A stretch of DNA of 64,000 nucleotides from Micromonospora profundi. Lineage in GTDB: Bacteria > Actinomycetota > Actinomycetes > Mycobacteriales > Micromonosporaceae. Below the pieces are notes generated by a model, which ran no database searches, was not told the origin of the DNA, and was given only the letters and a program-made list of their open reading frames with translations. The position numbers were made by a program, and so were the translations under genes. The stretch's first letter is position 1. The number at the start of each line of letters is the position of its first letter. Below, piece by piece: positions 49,724-58,367 of this stretch. The DNA lies in the NCBI RefSeq assembly GCF_011927785.1, contig NZ_JAATJK010000001.1, positions 2,170,001 to 2,234,000 of the forward strand. The letters are read 5' to 3'.

Positions 49724-51130
49724 TCAGTCGTCGCGGTGGTCGGTCCACCACTGCTGCCCGCTGTCGGGCAGGGTGTCGATCGGGTCGTAGTAGGCGTAGC
49801 GCTTGTTGAGGGCCTCCAGGTCTGCCGACTCGATGGAGGTCCGGTAGTTCTTGGTCCAGTAGGAGATGCCGCGGTCGCGGTCGTAGTCGGTGAGCATGTG
49901 CACCCACCGCTTCCCGACGAAGGGCACGTCGCAGACGATGCGTGGGGTGGCGTAGCCGGGCAGGTAGCCCATGATGTCGTGCTGGAGTTGCTGAGCGTGC
50001 CAGACGGGGACCCGCCAGTGTTCGGCGTTGGGGATCATGTCGCACATGTAGAAGTAGTACGGCAGGATCCCGGCCTCGCCCTGGAGCGCGAAGCAGAGGT
50101 CGAGCAGCTCGGGTGTGGTGGCGTTGACGCCGCGCATGAGGACGCCCTGGTTGCGGACGTCGCGTACGCCGACGTCGAGGGCGGTCTGTGCGGCCTTGGC
50201 GACCAGAGGGGTGAGCGACTGGGCGTGGTTGACGTGGGTGTGGATGGCGAGGTTGACGCCGCGGCGGGCGGCGGTACGGGCCACCCGCTCCAGCCCTTCG
50301 ACGACGTCGGGCTGCAGCCAGTGCTGGGGGAGGCCCATGAGGGCCTTGGTGGCGAGCCGGATGTCGCGGACCGTCTCCAGTTCCAGGAGGCGCATCAGGT
50401 ACGACTCGAGGTTGCGCCAGGGGACGTTTGCCACGTCGCCGCCGGAGACGACGACGTCGCGGACGCCGGGGTGGGCCTTGAGGTAGCTGATGTGGGCGTC
50501 GTAGCGGTCGACGGGCTTGAGGGTGAGCTTGAGTTTGTCGACGGCGGGGGTGGAGTTGCCGACGAGGTCCATGCGGGTGCAGTGCCCGCAGTACTGCGGG
50601 CAGGTGGAGAGCAGTTCGGCGAGGACCTTTGTGGGGTAGCGGTGGGTGAGGCCTTCGGCGACCCACATGTCGTGCTCGTGCAGGGAGTCACGGCTGGCGT
50701 AGGGGTGTGACGGCCAGTCGGTGCGGCGGTCGGAGGCGACCGGGATCATGTAGCGGCGGATGGGGTCGGCGAGCAGCGCCTCGGTGGTGGGCGGCGCGAA
50801 CGGCACCATCGTGTTGATCATTTGGGGTGGTACGAGCATCGACATGGTGGCCAGTGCCTGCTGGTCGGCCTGGACGTCGGCGTAGAAGCTCTCGTCGACG
50901 AGGTCGCCGAGGACGGCGCGTAGTTGCTTGACGTTCTTGACGCAGTTGACGCGCTGCCACTGGGCGGATTCCCACTGGTCGCGGGTGACGTGGCGCCAGC
51001 CGGGGAAGCGGGTCCAGTCGGGTTCGACAAGCGGCTGGCGGCGGTATTCGTACGGCTGCCCGGCGCTCGGCACGGCGACCGGGGCGTGACGTGGTTGAGC
51101 GATGGTCTCGACCGGTTGGGTCTGGGTCAC
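49724..51130 (-). CDS. kamA: lysine 2,3-aminomutase (KamA-family radical SAM enzyme)
   Basis: A 468-residue radical SAM enzyme converting L-lysine to beta-lysine, the first step of lysine degradation via beta-lysine. The 4Fe-4S cysteines are Cys177, Cys181 and Cys184 (CPQYCGHC). Asp364 (MCDM) and Asp401 (VCDVP) match the two Asp that bind the lysine epsilon-amino group in the clostridial enzyme, supporting lysine over glutamate. The PLP-lysine motif, PGGGGK in Clostridium, is PFVGK here (Lys407). GTG 51130 follows AGGAGG and gives a better start than ATG 51160. It is divergent from kdd. Confidence 0.9.
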   Translation of the reverse strand: MTQTQPVETIAQPRHAPVAVPSAGQPYEYRRQPLVEPDWTRFPGWRHVTRDQWESAQWQRVNCVKNVKQLRAVLGDLVDESFYADVQADQQALATMSMLVPPQMINTMVPFAPPTTEALLADPIRRYMIPVASDRRTDWPSHPYASRDSLHEHDMWVAEGLTHRYPTKVLAELLSTCPQYCGHCTRMDLVGNSTPAVDKLKLTLKPVDRYDAHISYLKAHPGVRDVVVSGGDVANVPWRNLESYLMRLLELETVRDIRLATKALMGLPQHWLQPDVVEGLERVARTAARRGVNLAIHTHVNHAQSLTPLVAKAAQTALDVGVRDVRNQGVLMRGVNATTPELLDLCFALQGEAGILPYYFYMCDMIPNAEHWRVPVWHAQQLQHDIMGYLPGYATPRIVCDVPFVGKRWVHMLTDYDRDRGISYWTKNYRTSIESADLEALNKRYAYYDPIDTLPDSGQQWWTDHRDD

Positions 51131-51177
51131 GGCCCCTCCTCGGTGCTCGTGGCTGATCATGAGGCTCGAAGGCTACT

Positions 51178-51219
51178 GGAAAATATCCGGCAAAGAAATT
51201 AGTCTGCCGTAAGTTTTCC
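51178..51219. promoter_or_regulatory. 42-bp dyad between kamA and kdd
   Basis: GGAAAA-N4-CGGCA-N12-TGCCG-N4-TTTTCC is exactly symmetric about 51198/51199, with AATT at the centre. It lies 47 bases from the kamA start and 52 bases from the kdd start, in an AT-rich patch within GC-rich DNA. It is a strong candidate operator for a dimeric or tetrameric regulator, such as an Lrp-type protein, controlling both arms of the lysine cluster. Confidence 0.65.
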
Positions 51220-51271
51220 CGTTACGCGAGCCTTGACCGGGGCTTCGGACGGCTGGACAGGGGAGGTCGGC

Positions 51272-52333
51272 GTGACGTCACCGGTGGGACTGCACCGCGT
51301 CGTGGAGCCAGCGGGGGTGCTGCCGCAGGCGGCCTGGCGGCTTGACACGTCCGCCGCGATCGCCCCGAACGAGGTGCGGATCCGGGTGCAGCGACTCAAC
51401 CTGGACGCGGCGAGCTTCCGGCAGTTGTCGGAGAAGCACGGTGGCGACGGGGACGCCGTCCGCGCCGAGGTACTGGAGATCATTTCGACGCGGGGCAAGA
51501 TGCAGAACCCGGTGACCGGTTCCGGCGGGATGCTGATCGGCACTGTCGAGGAGGCCGGTCGGCGTTCCCCGCTGGGGCTCAAGGCGGGGGAGCGGGTCGC
51601 CACGCTTGTGTCGCTCACGTTGACGCCGCTTGTGGTGACCGACGGGCTGGCCCGCTGGGACGGGCGCAGCGAGCAGGTGCCGTGCGACGGGTGGGCGATC
51701 CTGTTCGCCCGTTCCATCGCGGCGGTGCTGCCCGAGGACGAGGACCCGCAGTTGTCCCTGGCGGTGCTCGACGTGTGCGGGGCGCCGGCGTTGACCGCGC
51801 GGGTGGTGGCGCGCTACGTCGAGGACCGGCGCCGTGCAGGTGATCCGACGCCGGTGCGGGTGGCGGTGATCGGCGGGGCGGGCAAGAGCGGGTCGCTGTC
51901 GCTTGCGGCGGCGCGACGTGCGGGTGCGGCGCGTACCGTCGGGGTGGTGCCGGTCGCGGCGGAGCGTGACGCGCTGGTGGCGGCCGATCTTGCGTCGGTG
52001 GTGGCGTTGGCCGACGCGCGGGATCCGGTGGGGTTGTCGACGGCGGTGACGACGGCGCTGGGTGCCCCGGCGGACGTGACTGTGGTGTGCGTGGACGTGC
52101 CGGGCTGTGAGCACGGGGCGGTGCTGTCCACGGCTGACGGTGGCACTGTGGTCTTCTTCTCGATGGCGACGAGCTTCTCCGCGGCGGCGTTGGGCGCCGA
52201 GGGGTTGGCGGCGGACGTGACGATGCTTGTGGGCAACGGCTACGTGCCGGGGCACGCGGAGTTGGCGTTGGGGTTGCTGCGTGCCGAGCCGGGGGTGCGT
52301 CGGCTCTTCGCGGCGCGGGTGGCGGCAGACTGA
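51272..52333 (+). CDS. kdd: L-erythro-3,5-diaminohexanoate dehydrogenase
   Basis: A 353-residue NAD(P)-dependent dehydrogenase that oxidises 3,5-diaminohexanoate to 5-amino-3-oxohexanoate, the step after lysine 5,6-aminomutase. It has a Rossmann motif (VAVIGGAGKSGSLSLAAARRAG) and the family-specific stretches NEVRIRVQRLNLDAASFRQL, RGKMQNPVTGSGGMLIGTVEEAG and LVGNGYVPGHAELALGLLR. It is unlike ordinary zinc alcohol dehydrogenases and matches Kdd as found with kamDE. GTG 51272 has GGGGAGG five bases upstream. It heads the rightward arm of the cluster. Confidence 0.88.
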   Translation: MTSPVGLHRVVEPAGVLPQAAWRLDTSAAIAPNEVRIRVQRLNLDAASFRQLSEKHGGDGDAVRAEVLEIISTRGKMQNPVTGSGGMLIGTVEEAGRRSPLGLKAGERVATLVSLTLTPLVVTDGLARWDGRSEQVPCDGWAILFARSIAAVLPEDEDPQLSLAVLDVCGAPALTARVVARYVEDRRRAGDPTPVRVAVIGGAGKSGSLSLAAARRAGAARTVGVVPVAAERDALVAADLASVVALADARDPVGLSTAVTTALGAPADVTVVCVDVPGCEHGAVLSTADGGTVVFFSMATSFSAAALGAEGLAADVTMLVGNGYVPGHAELALGLLRAEPGVRRLFAARVAAD

Positions 52334-52337
52334 GGTC

Positions 52338-53903
52338 ATGACGAACCCCTCGACGTTGTACCGCGGCGGTGTGCTGCACTGTCCCGCTGATCCGAGCGCT
52401 ACCGCGCTGTTGGTCTCCGGTGGGCGGATCGCCTGGTTGGGCATTGACGGTGACGCGCCGCCTGCCGACCGGGTGGTGGATCTCGATGGTGCGCTGGTGA
52501 CGCCGGCGTTCGTCGACGCCCACGTGCATGCCACCGACACCGGGTTGACGCTGTCCGGGCTGGAGTTGTCCGGGGTGCGGTCGGCGGGGCAGTTGCTCGA
52601 CGCGGTGGCAACGTACGCGGCGGGGCTGCCGGTGGACGCTGTGGTGTTGGGGCACGGCTGGGACGAGTCGGGCTGGTCGGACGCGACGTTGCCGGATGCG
52701 GCGGCGCTGGACCGGGCGGCCGACGGTCGGCGGGTGTATCTGTCGCAGGCGTCGATCCATTCGGCGTTGGTGTCGTCGGCGCTGCTGGCGGCGTGCCCGC
52801 AGGCGGCCGACGCGGCCGGCTTCGACGCGTCGGGTTGGTTGCGGCGCGACGCGCATCATGTGGTGCGGGCGGCGGCGCAGGGGTCGGTGAGTCGTGCGCA
52901 GCGGGTGGCCGCGCAGCGGGTGGCGCTCGCGCACGCGGCGTCGCTGGGTATCGCGGCGGTGCACGAGTGCGGTGGGCCGGAGATCTCCGACGAGGAGGAC
53001 TTCACCGGTCTGCTGGGCATCTCCGGTGATGGGTTGCCGGAGGTGTACGGGTACTGGGGTGAGCTGGGTGGCGCGGCGCGGGCCCGGGAGTTGGGTGCGG
53101 TGGGCGCTGGTGGTGACCTGTTCGCCGATGGGGCGTTGGGGTCGCGGACGGCGCACGTGTCGCAGCCGTACGGCGATGGTGACGGGTGTGGGCACGGGTA
53201 CCTGTCGGCGGAGCAGGTGCGTGATCATCTGCTGGACTGTGCGGCGCATGGCATGCAGGGAGGGTTCCACGCGATCGGTGACGCGGCGATCGGCACGGTT
53301 CTCGACGGTTTCGCGGCGGCGGCGCGGGCGGTGGGTGTGGAGCGGCTGCGGGCTGCTCGGCACCGCATCGAGCACGCGGAGATCATGAGTAAGCGGTTGA
53401 TCGCCGGGTTCGTGGAGTACGGGGTCGTGGCGAGCATGCAGCCGGCGTTCGACAGGTTGTGGGGTGGCGCGGGCCGGATGTACGAGTCGCGGTTGGGGTT
53501 GGACCGGTCGTTGGAGTCCAACCCGATGGGTGCGATGCATTCGGTGGGTGTGGCGTTGGCGTTCGGGTCGGATTCGCCGGTGACGCCGCTGGATCCGTGG
53601 GGGTCGGTGCGGGCGGCGGCGGCGCACCACAATCCGGCGCAGCGGATGGGTGTGCGGTCGGCGTTCGCGGCGCACACCCGTGGTGGGTGGCGGGCGGTGC
53701 ACCTGGACGTCGAGGGGGTCCTGGCGTTGGGGGCGCCGGCGACGTTCGCGGTGTGGTCGACGCCGGCGGGTGTGGATCGGGGTCTGCCGGTGTTGCTGGC
53801 CGAGGATCCGGAGTTGCGGGGTCCGGACGATCCGACGCCGCTGCCTGTGTGCCGGCGTCTGGTGCTGCGCGGTGAGGTCATCTACGAGGAAGGGTCGTCG
53901 TGA
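52338..53903 (+). CDS. amidohydrolase family protein (YtcJ-like)
   Basis: A 521-residue metal-dependent hydrolase with the amidohydrolase signature VTPAFVDAHVHATDTG, the HAIGDAAIG and HRIEHAEIM metal-ligand regions, and FGSDSPVTPLDPW near the end. This subgroup (YtcJ) hydrolyses N-acyl or N-formyl amides. It lies between kdd and kamD, five bases after kdd, so it is part of the transcript. Known lysine fermentation clusters do not need such an enzyme; it may deacylate an N-acyl lysine derivative feeding the pathway, which is speculation. Confidence 0.87.
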   Translation: MTNPSTLYRGGVLHCPADPSATALLVSGGRIAWLGIDGDAPPADRVVDLDGALVTPAFVDAHVHATDTGLTLSGLELSGVRSAGQLLDAVATYAAGLPVDAVVLGHGWDESGWSDATLPDAAALDRAADGRRVYLSQASIHSALVSSALLAACPQAADAAGFDASGWLRRDAHHVVRAAAQGSVSRAQRVAAQRVALAHAASLGIAAVHECGGPEISDEEDFTGLLGISGDGLPEVYGYWGELGGAARARELGAVGAGGDLFADGALGSRTAHVSQPYGDGDGCGHGYLSAEQVRDHLLDCAAHGMQGGFHAIGDAAIGTVLDGFAAAARAVGVERLRAARHRIEHAEIMSKRLIAGFVEYGVVASMQPAFDRLWGGAGRMYESRLGLDRSLESNPMGAMHSVGVALAFGSDSPVTPLDPWGSVRAAAAHHNPAQRMGVRSAFAAHTRGGWRAVHLDVEGVLALGAPATFAVWSTPAGVDRGLPVLLAEDPELRGPDDPTPLPVCRRLVLRGEVIYEEGSS

Positions 53904-53925
53904 GCGAGCAGATGAGCGGTGTGGC

Positions 53926-55485
53926 GTGACCGGAAAGCTTGATCTTGATCCGGTGCTTGTGGCGCGGGCGCGGGAGTTGGCGCGTCGGGCCGGACAGCCG
54001 GTGGTGGACCTGGCCCGTAGCCACACCACTGTGTCGGTGGAGAGGGCCGTGCTGCGGCTGGCCGGGGTGAGCGGCGCCGACCCGGACGGCATTCCGTGGG
54101 TGAACCGGCTCGTCGACGCGGTCGTCGCGGACATCGGGTTGGGCCACGGTGTGGCGGTGCCGGTGTTCGATGCCCTCGCCCGTGAGGGCATCACCGACGT
54201 GACGTTGCTGGCGCAGAAGGCGGCTGCCGGGTCGGTGCGTTTCGCCGTGCCGACCGGCCGGGCCGCGACGACAGCCCGGTCCGCGGCGCGCAAGGCCGTC
54301 GGAGCGGGTGTACGGCGCATCGACAGGCGACGTGCGGAGCGGGACCGGCTCGTCAAGCGGCACGGTGACCCGGCGCAGCGGCCGTGGATCTACCTGATCG
54401 TGGCGACCGGCGACATCTACGAGGACATCCCGCAGGCGCAGGCGGCGGCGCGGGCGGGCGCGGACGTGATCGCGGTGATCCGTTCCACGGGGCAGTCGCT
54501 GCTGGACTACGTTCCCGAGGGCGCGACGCGGGAGGGGTTCGCGGGCACGTACGCCACGCAGGAGAACTTCCGGCTGATGCGGGCGGCGTTGGACGAGTCG
54601 TCGAAGGAGTTGGGCCGCTACGTGCGGTTGACCAACTACGCGTCGGGGTTGTGCATGCCGGAGATGGCGACCCTTGCCGGGTTGGAACGCCTCGACATGA
54701 TGCTCAACGACTCGATGTACGGGATCCTGTTCCGCGACATCAACCCGATCCGTACGTTCGTGGACCAGCGGTTCTCCCGTCAGGTGCACGCCCGCGCGGG
54801 GATCATCATCAACACCGGTGAGGACAACTACCTGACGACCGCCGACGCGGTCGACGAGGCGCACACGGTGACGGTGTCGCAGCTGCTCAACGAGTTCTTC
54901 GCCCACGAGGCGGGGTTGGCGGACTGGCAGTTGGGCCTGGGGCACGCGTTCGAGATCAACCCGGAGGTGCCGGAGTCGTTCCGGTTGGAGTTGGCGCACG
55001 CCCTGTTGGCCCGGGAGTTGTTCCCGGAGGCGCCGCTGAAGTGGATGCCGCCGACGAAGCACATGACAGGTGACGTTTTCCGGGGCAACCTGCTGGACGG
55101 GTTCTTCAACCTTGCGGGCGCGCTGACCGGGCAGGGCATCCTGCTGGTGGGGATGATGACCGAGGCGGTGGTGACGCCGTGGCTGTCGGACCGGGACATC
55201 GCCCTGCAGAACGTGCGGTACGTGCTGGGCGCGGCCGGCGGGTTGCACGAGGACTTCGTGCCGGCGCCGGGCGGGTTCATCCGCCGCCGGGCCAACCAGG
55301 TTCTCGGTGAGGCGCTGGACCTGTTGGAGCGCATCGGGGAGCAGACGCTTCTGACGGCGATCGCCGAGGGCACGTTCGGGATCATGAAACGGCCCGCTGA
55401 CCGGGGTAAGGGCCTCGCTGGGGTCGCCGCGCACGAGGCGGACTACTGCAACCCGGCCACCGAGATCCTGGAGGCGGCGGCGTGA
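53926..55485 (+). CDS. kamD: lysine 5,6-aminomutase alpha subunit
   Basis: A 519-residue catalytic TIM-barrel subunit of the B12- and PLP-dependent aminomutase that moves the epsilon-amino group of beta-lysine to give 3,5-diaminohexanoate. Family blocks visible: IYLIVATGDIYEDIPQAQAAARAGADVIAVIRSTGQSLLDYVPEG, TQENFRLMRAAL, RLTNYASGLCMPEMATLAGLERLDMMLNDSMYGILFRDINP and PTKHMTGDVFRGNLLDGFFNLAG. GTG 53926 is 22 bases after the amidohydrolase stop. The stop overlaps kamE in GTGA. Confidence 0.95.
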   Translation: MTGKLDLDPVLVARARELARRAGQPVVDLARSHTTVSVERAVLRLAGVSGADPDGIPWVNRLVDAVVADIGLGHGVAVPVFDALAREGITDVTLLAQKAAAGSVRFAVPTGRAATTARSAARKAVGAGVRRIDRRRAERDRLVKRHGDPAQRPWIYLIVATGDIYEDIPQAQAAARAGADVIAVIRSTGQSLLDYVPEGATREGFAGTYATQENFRLMRAALDESSKELGRYVRLTNYASGLCMPEMATLAGLERLDMMLNDSMYGILFRDINPIRTFVDQRFSRQVHARAGIIINTGEDNYLTTADAVDEAHTVTVSQLLNEFFAHEAGLADWQLGLGHAFEINPEVPESFRLELAHALLARELFPEAPLKWMPPTKHMTGDVFRGNLLDGFFNLAGALTGQGILLVGMMTEAVVTPWLSDRDIALQNVRYVLGAAGGLHEDFVPAPGGFIRRRANQVLGEALDLLERIGEQTLLTAIAEGTFGIMKRPADRGKGLAGVAAHEADYCNPATEILEAAA

Positions 55486-56231
55486 GTGGGCAGATCGTGC
55501 GGCCGTACGGGGACACCACAGGTGACGGGATGGTGCAGGTGTCGTTCACGCTGCCGGTGCCGCACGACAAGCGGGCCGAGGGCGCGGCGGTGCAGTTGGC
55601 CAACCGGATGGGCATCGACCCGGCGATGGTGGTGCACGCCAAACCGATGGGCGACGGGTTCACGTTCTTCGTCGTGTACGGGCGGGTGAACCACCTGGTG
55701 GACCTGGACGGGGTGCAGGTGGTGGAGCGGGACTTCGCGCTGCTGTCGGCCAAGGAGGTCAACACTGTGGTGAAGCAGCGACTGCGGCGCAAGCTGTCGG
55801 TGGTGGGGGCGTGCATCGGCACCGACGCGCACACCGTGGGCATCGACGCGATCCTCAACGTGAAGGGCATCGCGGGGGAGAAGGGCCTGGAGTACTACCG
55901 GGAGTTGAAGGTCACCAACCTGGGTGCGCAGGTCAGTGTGCCGGAGCTGGTGGAGGCGGCGCGGGTGGAGAAGGCCGACGCGGTGCTCGTGTCGCAGGTC
56001 GTCACCCAGCGCGACGCGCACCTGCACAACACCCGGGAGATGTCGGCGGCGTTCCGTGAGGCGATGCCGGCGGGCCGTCGGCCGTTGCTGATCGTCGGTG
56101 GTCCCCGGTTCGACGAGTCGATGACCGACGAGTTGGGTGTGGACCGGATCTTCGGTCGGGGCACCACGCCCGGCGAGGTGGCCAGTTACCTCGTGCACGC
56201 CCTGATCACGCAGCGGAAGGCGATGGCATGA
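55482..56231 (+). CDS. kamE: lysine 5,6-aminomutase beta subunit
   Basis: A 249-residue Rossmann-type subunit that binds adenosylcobalamin. The cobalamin motif is GTDAHTVGID, with the axial ligand His117 in DxHxxG. Lys128 (LNVKGI), eleven residues later, matches the PLP-binding lysine of the clostridial beta subunit. The N-terminal 100 residues form the dimerisation part. It is coupled to kamD (GTGA) and to kal (ATGA). Confidence 0.95.
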   Translation: MSGQIVRPYGDTTGDGMVQVSFTLPVPHDKRAEGAAVQLANRMGIDPAMVVHAKPMGDGFTFFVVYGRVNHLVDLDGVQVVERDFALLSAKEVNTVVKQRLRRKLSVVGACIGTDAHTVGIDAILNVKGIAGEKGLEYYRELKVTNLGAQVSVPELVEAARVEKADAVLVSQVVTQRDAHLHNTREMSAAFREAMPAGRRPLLIVGGPRFDESMTDELGVDRIFGRGTTPGEVASYLVHALITQRKAMA

Positions 56232-56635
56232 CCGACTCCAGGCTCGGGTTGACGGTGACGCACCGGCGGTATGTGCCGTACGCGCACGCCCACTACGCCG
56301 GCAACCTCGTCGACGGGGCGTACGCCCTCGGGTTGTTCGGCGACGTGGCCACTGAGGTGTGCATCCGTACCGACGGCGACGAGGGTCTGTTCGCCGGGTA
56401 CGCCGATGTGCGGTTCCTCGCGCCGATCCGCGCCGGTGACGTGGTGGAGGTGACGGCGCGGGTGTCGAAGGTGGGCTCGCGCAGCCGCACCCTGGAGTTG
56501 AGCTGCGCGGTGGTGTGCCGGGGCCGCCCGGACCGCTCCGAGTCCGCCGCCGAGGTCCTCGACCCGCCGATCGTGGCGGTCACCGCGACCGGCACCGTGG
56601 TCGTTCCCGCCGCAGGTGTGAGTCGCGAGGAGTGA
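56228..56635 (+). CDS. kal: 3-aminobutyryl-CoA ammonia-lyase
   Basis: A 135-residue hotdog-fold protein (RRYVPYAHAHYAGNLVDGAYALGLFGDVATEVCIRTDGDEGLFAGYADVRFLAPIRAGDVVEV). Kal removes ammonia from 3-aminobutyryl-CoA to give crotonyl-CoA near the end of the beta-lysine route. Hotdog thioesterases share the fold, but direct coupling to kamE through ATGA and the AHYAGNLVDG stretch support Kal. A short Ser/Glu-rich tail follows the domain. Confidence 0.87.
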   Translation: MTDSRLGLTVTHRRYVPYAHAHYAGNLVDGAYALGLFGDVATEVCIRTDGDEGLFAGYADVRFLAPIRAGDVVEVTARVSKVGSRSRTLELSCAVVCRGRPDRSESAAEVLDPPIVAVTATGTVVVPAAGVSREE

Positions 56636-56676
56636 GCCGGGGTTGCGAGCCCCGCAGTCGCGAACAGGGGAGGCCT

Positions 56677-58014
56677 GTGACCCTGGCGGTCTGCGCGGAC
56701 GTCGGCTCGACGTACACCAAGGCGGCCGTGGTGGATCTGGCCGCCGGTGTGCTGGTGGGTGCGGCGGCCGCGCCCACGACGGTGGGCAGCGATGTGCTGC
56801 GGGGCCTGGACGCCGCGGTCGCGGCGGCGACCGCCGGGCTGGGTGTGGGTGACGTGCCGTGGTACGTGTGCTCGTCGGCCGGCGGTGGGTTGCGGCTTGC
56901 CGTGGTCGGCTATGAGCCGCTGGTCACCGCACAGGCGGGTCGGCGGGTCGGGTTGTCCGCCGGGGCGCACGTGGTGCACGTTGCCGCCGGGCGTCTCGGT
57001 AGGGCAGATCTGGCGGCGTTGCGCGCGGCCCGACCGGATGTGGTGCTGCTCGTGGGTGGCACCGACGGTGGTGACGCCGACACGATCACCCACAACGCCA
57101 CACGGCTGGCCCGGGCCCGCTTCCGGATACCTGTGGTGCTGGCGGGCAACGGTGACGTGCGCGACGAGTTGACAGGGCTGTTGGAGGCCGCCGGGGTGCC
57201 GGTGACGGGCGCGGACAACGTACTGCCCCGCATCGGTGTGCTGGCGCCCGCGTCGGCGCGGGCGGCGATCCGGGCGGTGTTCCTGCGCCACGTCATCGGC
57301 GGCAAACGGTTGTCCAAGGGCGGCCGGTTCGCCCGGTTGGTACGCGCGGCCACCCCCGACGCCGTACTCACCGGTGTGGAGGTGCTCGCCGACACGATCG
57401 GCGGGGACCTCGCGGTGGTCGACGTGGGTGGGGCCACCACCGACGTGTATTCGGTGCTCACCCCCGACGAGCGGGCCGCTGGGCCGGGCCGTGAGGTGGC
57501 CGGGAGCCTGTGGCGGGCCCGCACCGTCGAGGGTGACCTGGGTATGCGGTGGAGCGCCCCCGGGGTGGTGCGCGCCGCTGTCGAGGAGCGGCTGCTGGCC
57601 GCCGCCGACGCCGACGATCTGGCGGTCGCGGCGGAACGGCGGGCCGCCGACCCGGCGTTCCTGGCCGGCGACGACGCCGAGCGGGCCGTGGACCGGCGTA
57701 TCGCCACGCTCGCCGCGACCGTCGCGTTGCGGCGGCACGCCCGTGGGGCCGCCACCGGGGAACGCGCCGGCCGGGATCTGCGCGACGTGAGGCTGCTGGT
57801 GGGCTCCGGTGGGGTGCTGCGGCACGCCGCCGCGCCGGTGTCCGCCGAGGTGCTGGCGGCGGTCCTCGCCGACCACGCCGGCGGGTGGGCGCTGCCGCGG
57901 GCGGCCCGCGCCGTGGTGGACGTGGACTACGTGTTGGCCGCCGGCGGGCTGCTCGCCGAGGAGCACCGGGCGGCGGCGGGGGCACTGCTGCGCCACCATC
58001 TGGGCACGCAGTGA
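56677..58014 (+). CDS. MutL/GlmL-type aminomutase reactivase (ASKHA ATPase)
   Basis: A 445-residue ATPase of the acetate-kinase/Hsp70-actin fold. Phosphate-binding loops are CADVGSTYTKAAVVDL near the N-terminus and VVDVGGATTDVYSVL in the middle; LLVGGTDGGDADTITHNA and GGKRLSKGGRFARLV are typical of MutL/GlmL. In glutamate mutase and lysine 5,6-aminomutase clusters this protein is thought to exchange damaged cobalamin from the mutase. GTG 56677 follows GGGGAGG closely. It ends the cluster. Confidence 0.9.
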   Translation: MTLAVCADVGSTYTKAAVVDLAAGVLVGAAAAPTTVGSDVLRGLDAAVAAATAGLGVGDVPWYVCSSAGGGLRLAVVGYEPLVTAQAGRRVGLSAGAHVVHVAAGRLGRADLAALRAARPDVVLLVGGTDGGDADTITHNATRLARARFRIPVVLAGNGDVRDELTGLLEAAGVPVTGADNVLPRIGVLAPASARAAIRAVFLRHVIGGKRLSKGGRFARLVRAATPDAVLTGVEVLADTIGGDLAVVDVGGATTDVYSVLTPDERAAGPGREVAGSLWRARTVEGDLGMRWSAPGVVRAAVEERLLAAADADDLAVAAERRAADPAFLAGDDAERAVDRRIATLAATVALRRHARGAATGERAGRDLRDVRLLVGSGGVLRHAAAPVSAEVLAAVLADHAGGWALPRAARAVVDVDYVLAAGGLLAEEHRAAAGALLRHHLGTQ

Positions 58015-58065
58015 GAAACACCGGCCGACACGCCGTGGTACATCACACGACAGGCCGGGGGTGGG

Positions 58066-58096
58066 TTGACAGGAGGCGGGGGTCGGCACGTACCGT
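58066..58096 (+). promoter_or_regulatory. candidate promoter TTGACA-N19-TACCGT
   Basis: A -35 TTGACA and a -10 TACCGT separated by 19 bases lie 52 bases after the MutL-type gene. Spacing is at the long end of the normal range. Confidence 0.5.
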
Positions 58097-58367
58097 CTTT
58101 GAGTCCTACCACGGGAAGCGGCTGTTGTTCGCTTCGTCCCTTCGTCCGCTGGCCGAGCGACAGTTGAGCGTCATCGTCGCAGCGGCCAGGTCCAGCGGGC
58201 GGGGGTCGGCGGGGCGGCGCGAACCGGTCGCGGTTACCGGTGTACGGGCAGGGTGAGGTGCACGGCCAGTAGACAACGGCCCGGCGGGGGCAGCCAGTCC
58301 GCGTCCGGTCGGTCCGAAGGTCGGCGCTCCTCGTCCTCGCCACACCGGCCGGGGAGGGCCTGGGAGC

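Noticed and set aside
51615-54356. 913-codon minus-strand open frame opposite kdd, amidohydrolase and kamD
   Set aside because: Arg/Pro/Thr-rich shadow without domains; the plus-strand genes are recognisable and translationally linked.
53926-56231. Cobalamin riboswitch upstream of kamDE
   Set aside because: kamD starts 22 bases after the preceding stop, leaving no room for an aptamer. The kamA-kdd intergenic region is 141 bases and shows no B12-box-like sequence that I can identify.
56228-56635. General hotdog thioesterase
   Set aside because: Possible by fold, but the ATGA coupling to kamE and the Kal-like N-terminus make 3-aminobutyryl-CoA ammonia-lyase more likely.
49724-58014. Lysine cluster as part of a beta-lysine antibiotic pathway (streptothricin- or capreomycin-like)
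   Set aside because: No NRPS, carbamoyltransferase or resistance gene is nearby, and kdd, kamDE and kal are catabolic, so degradation is the simpler reading.
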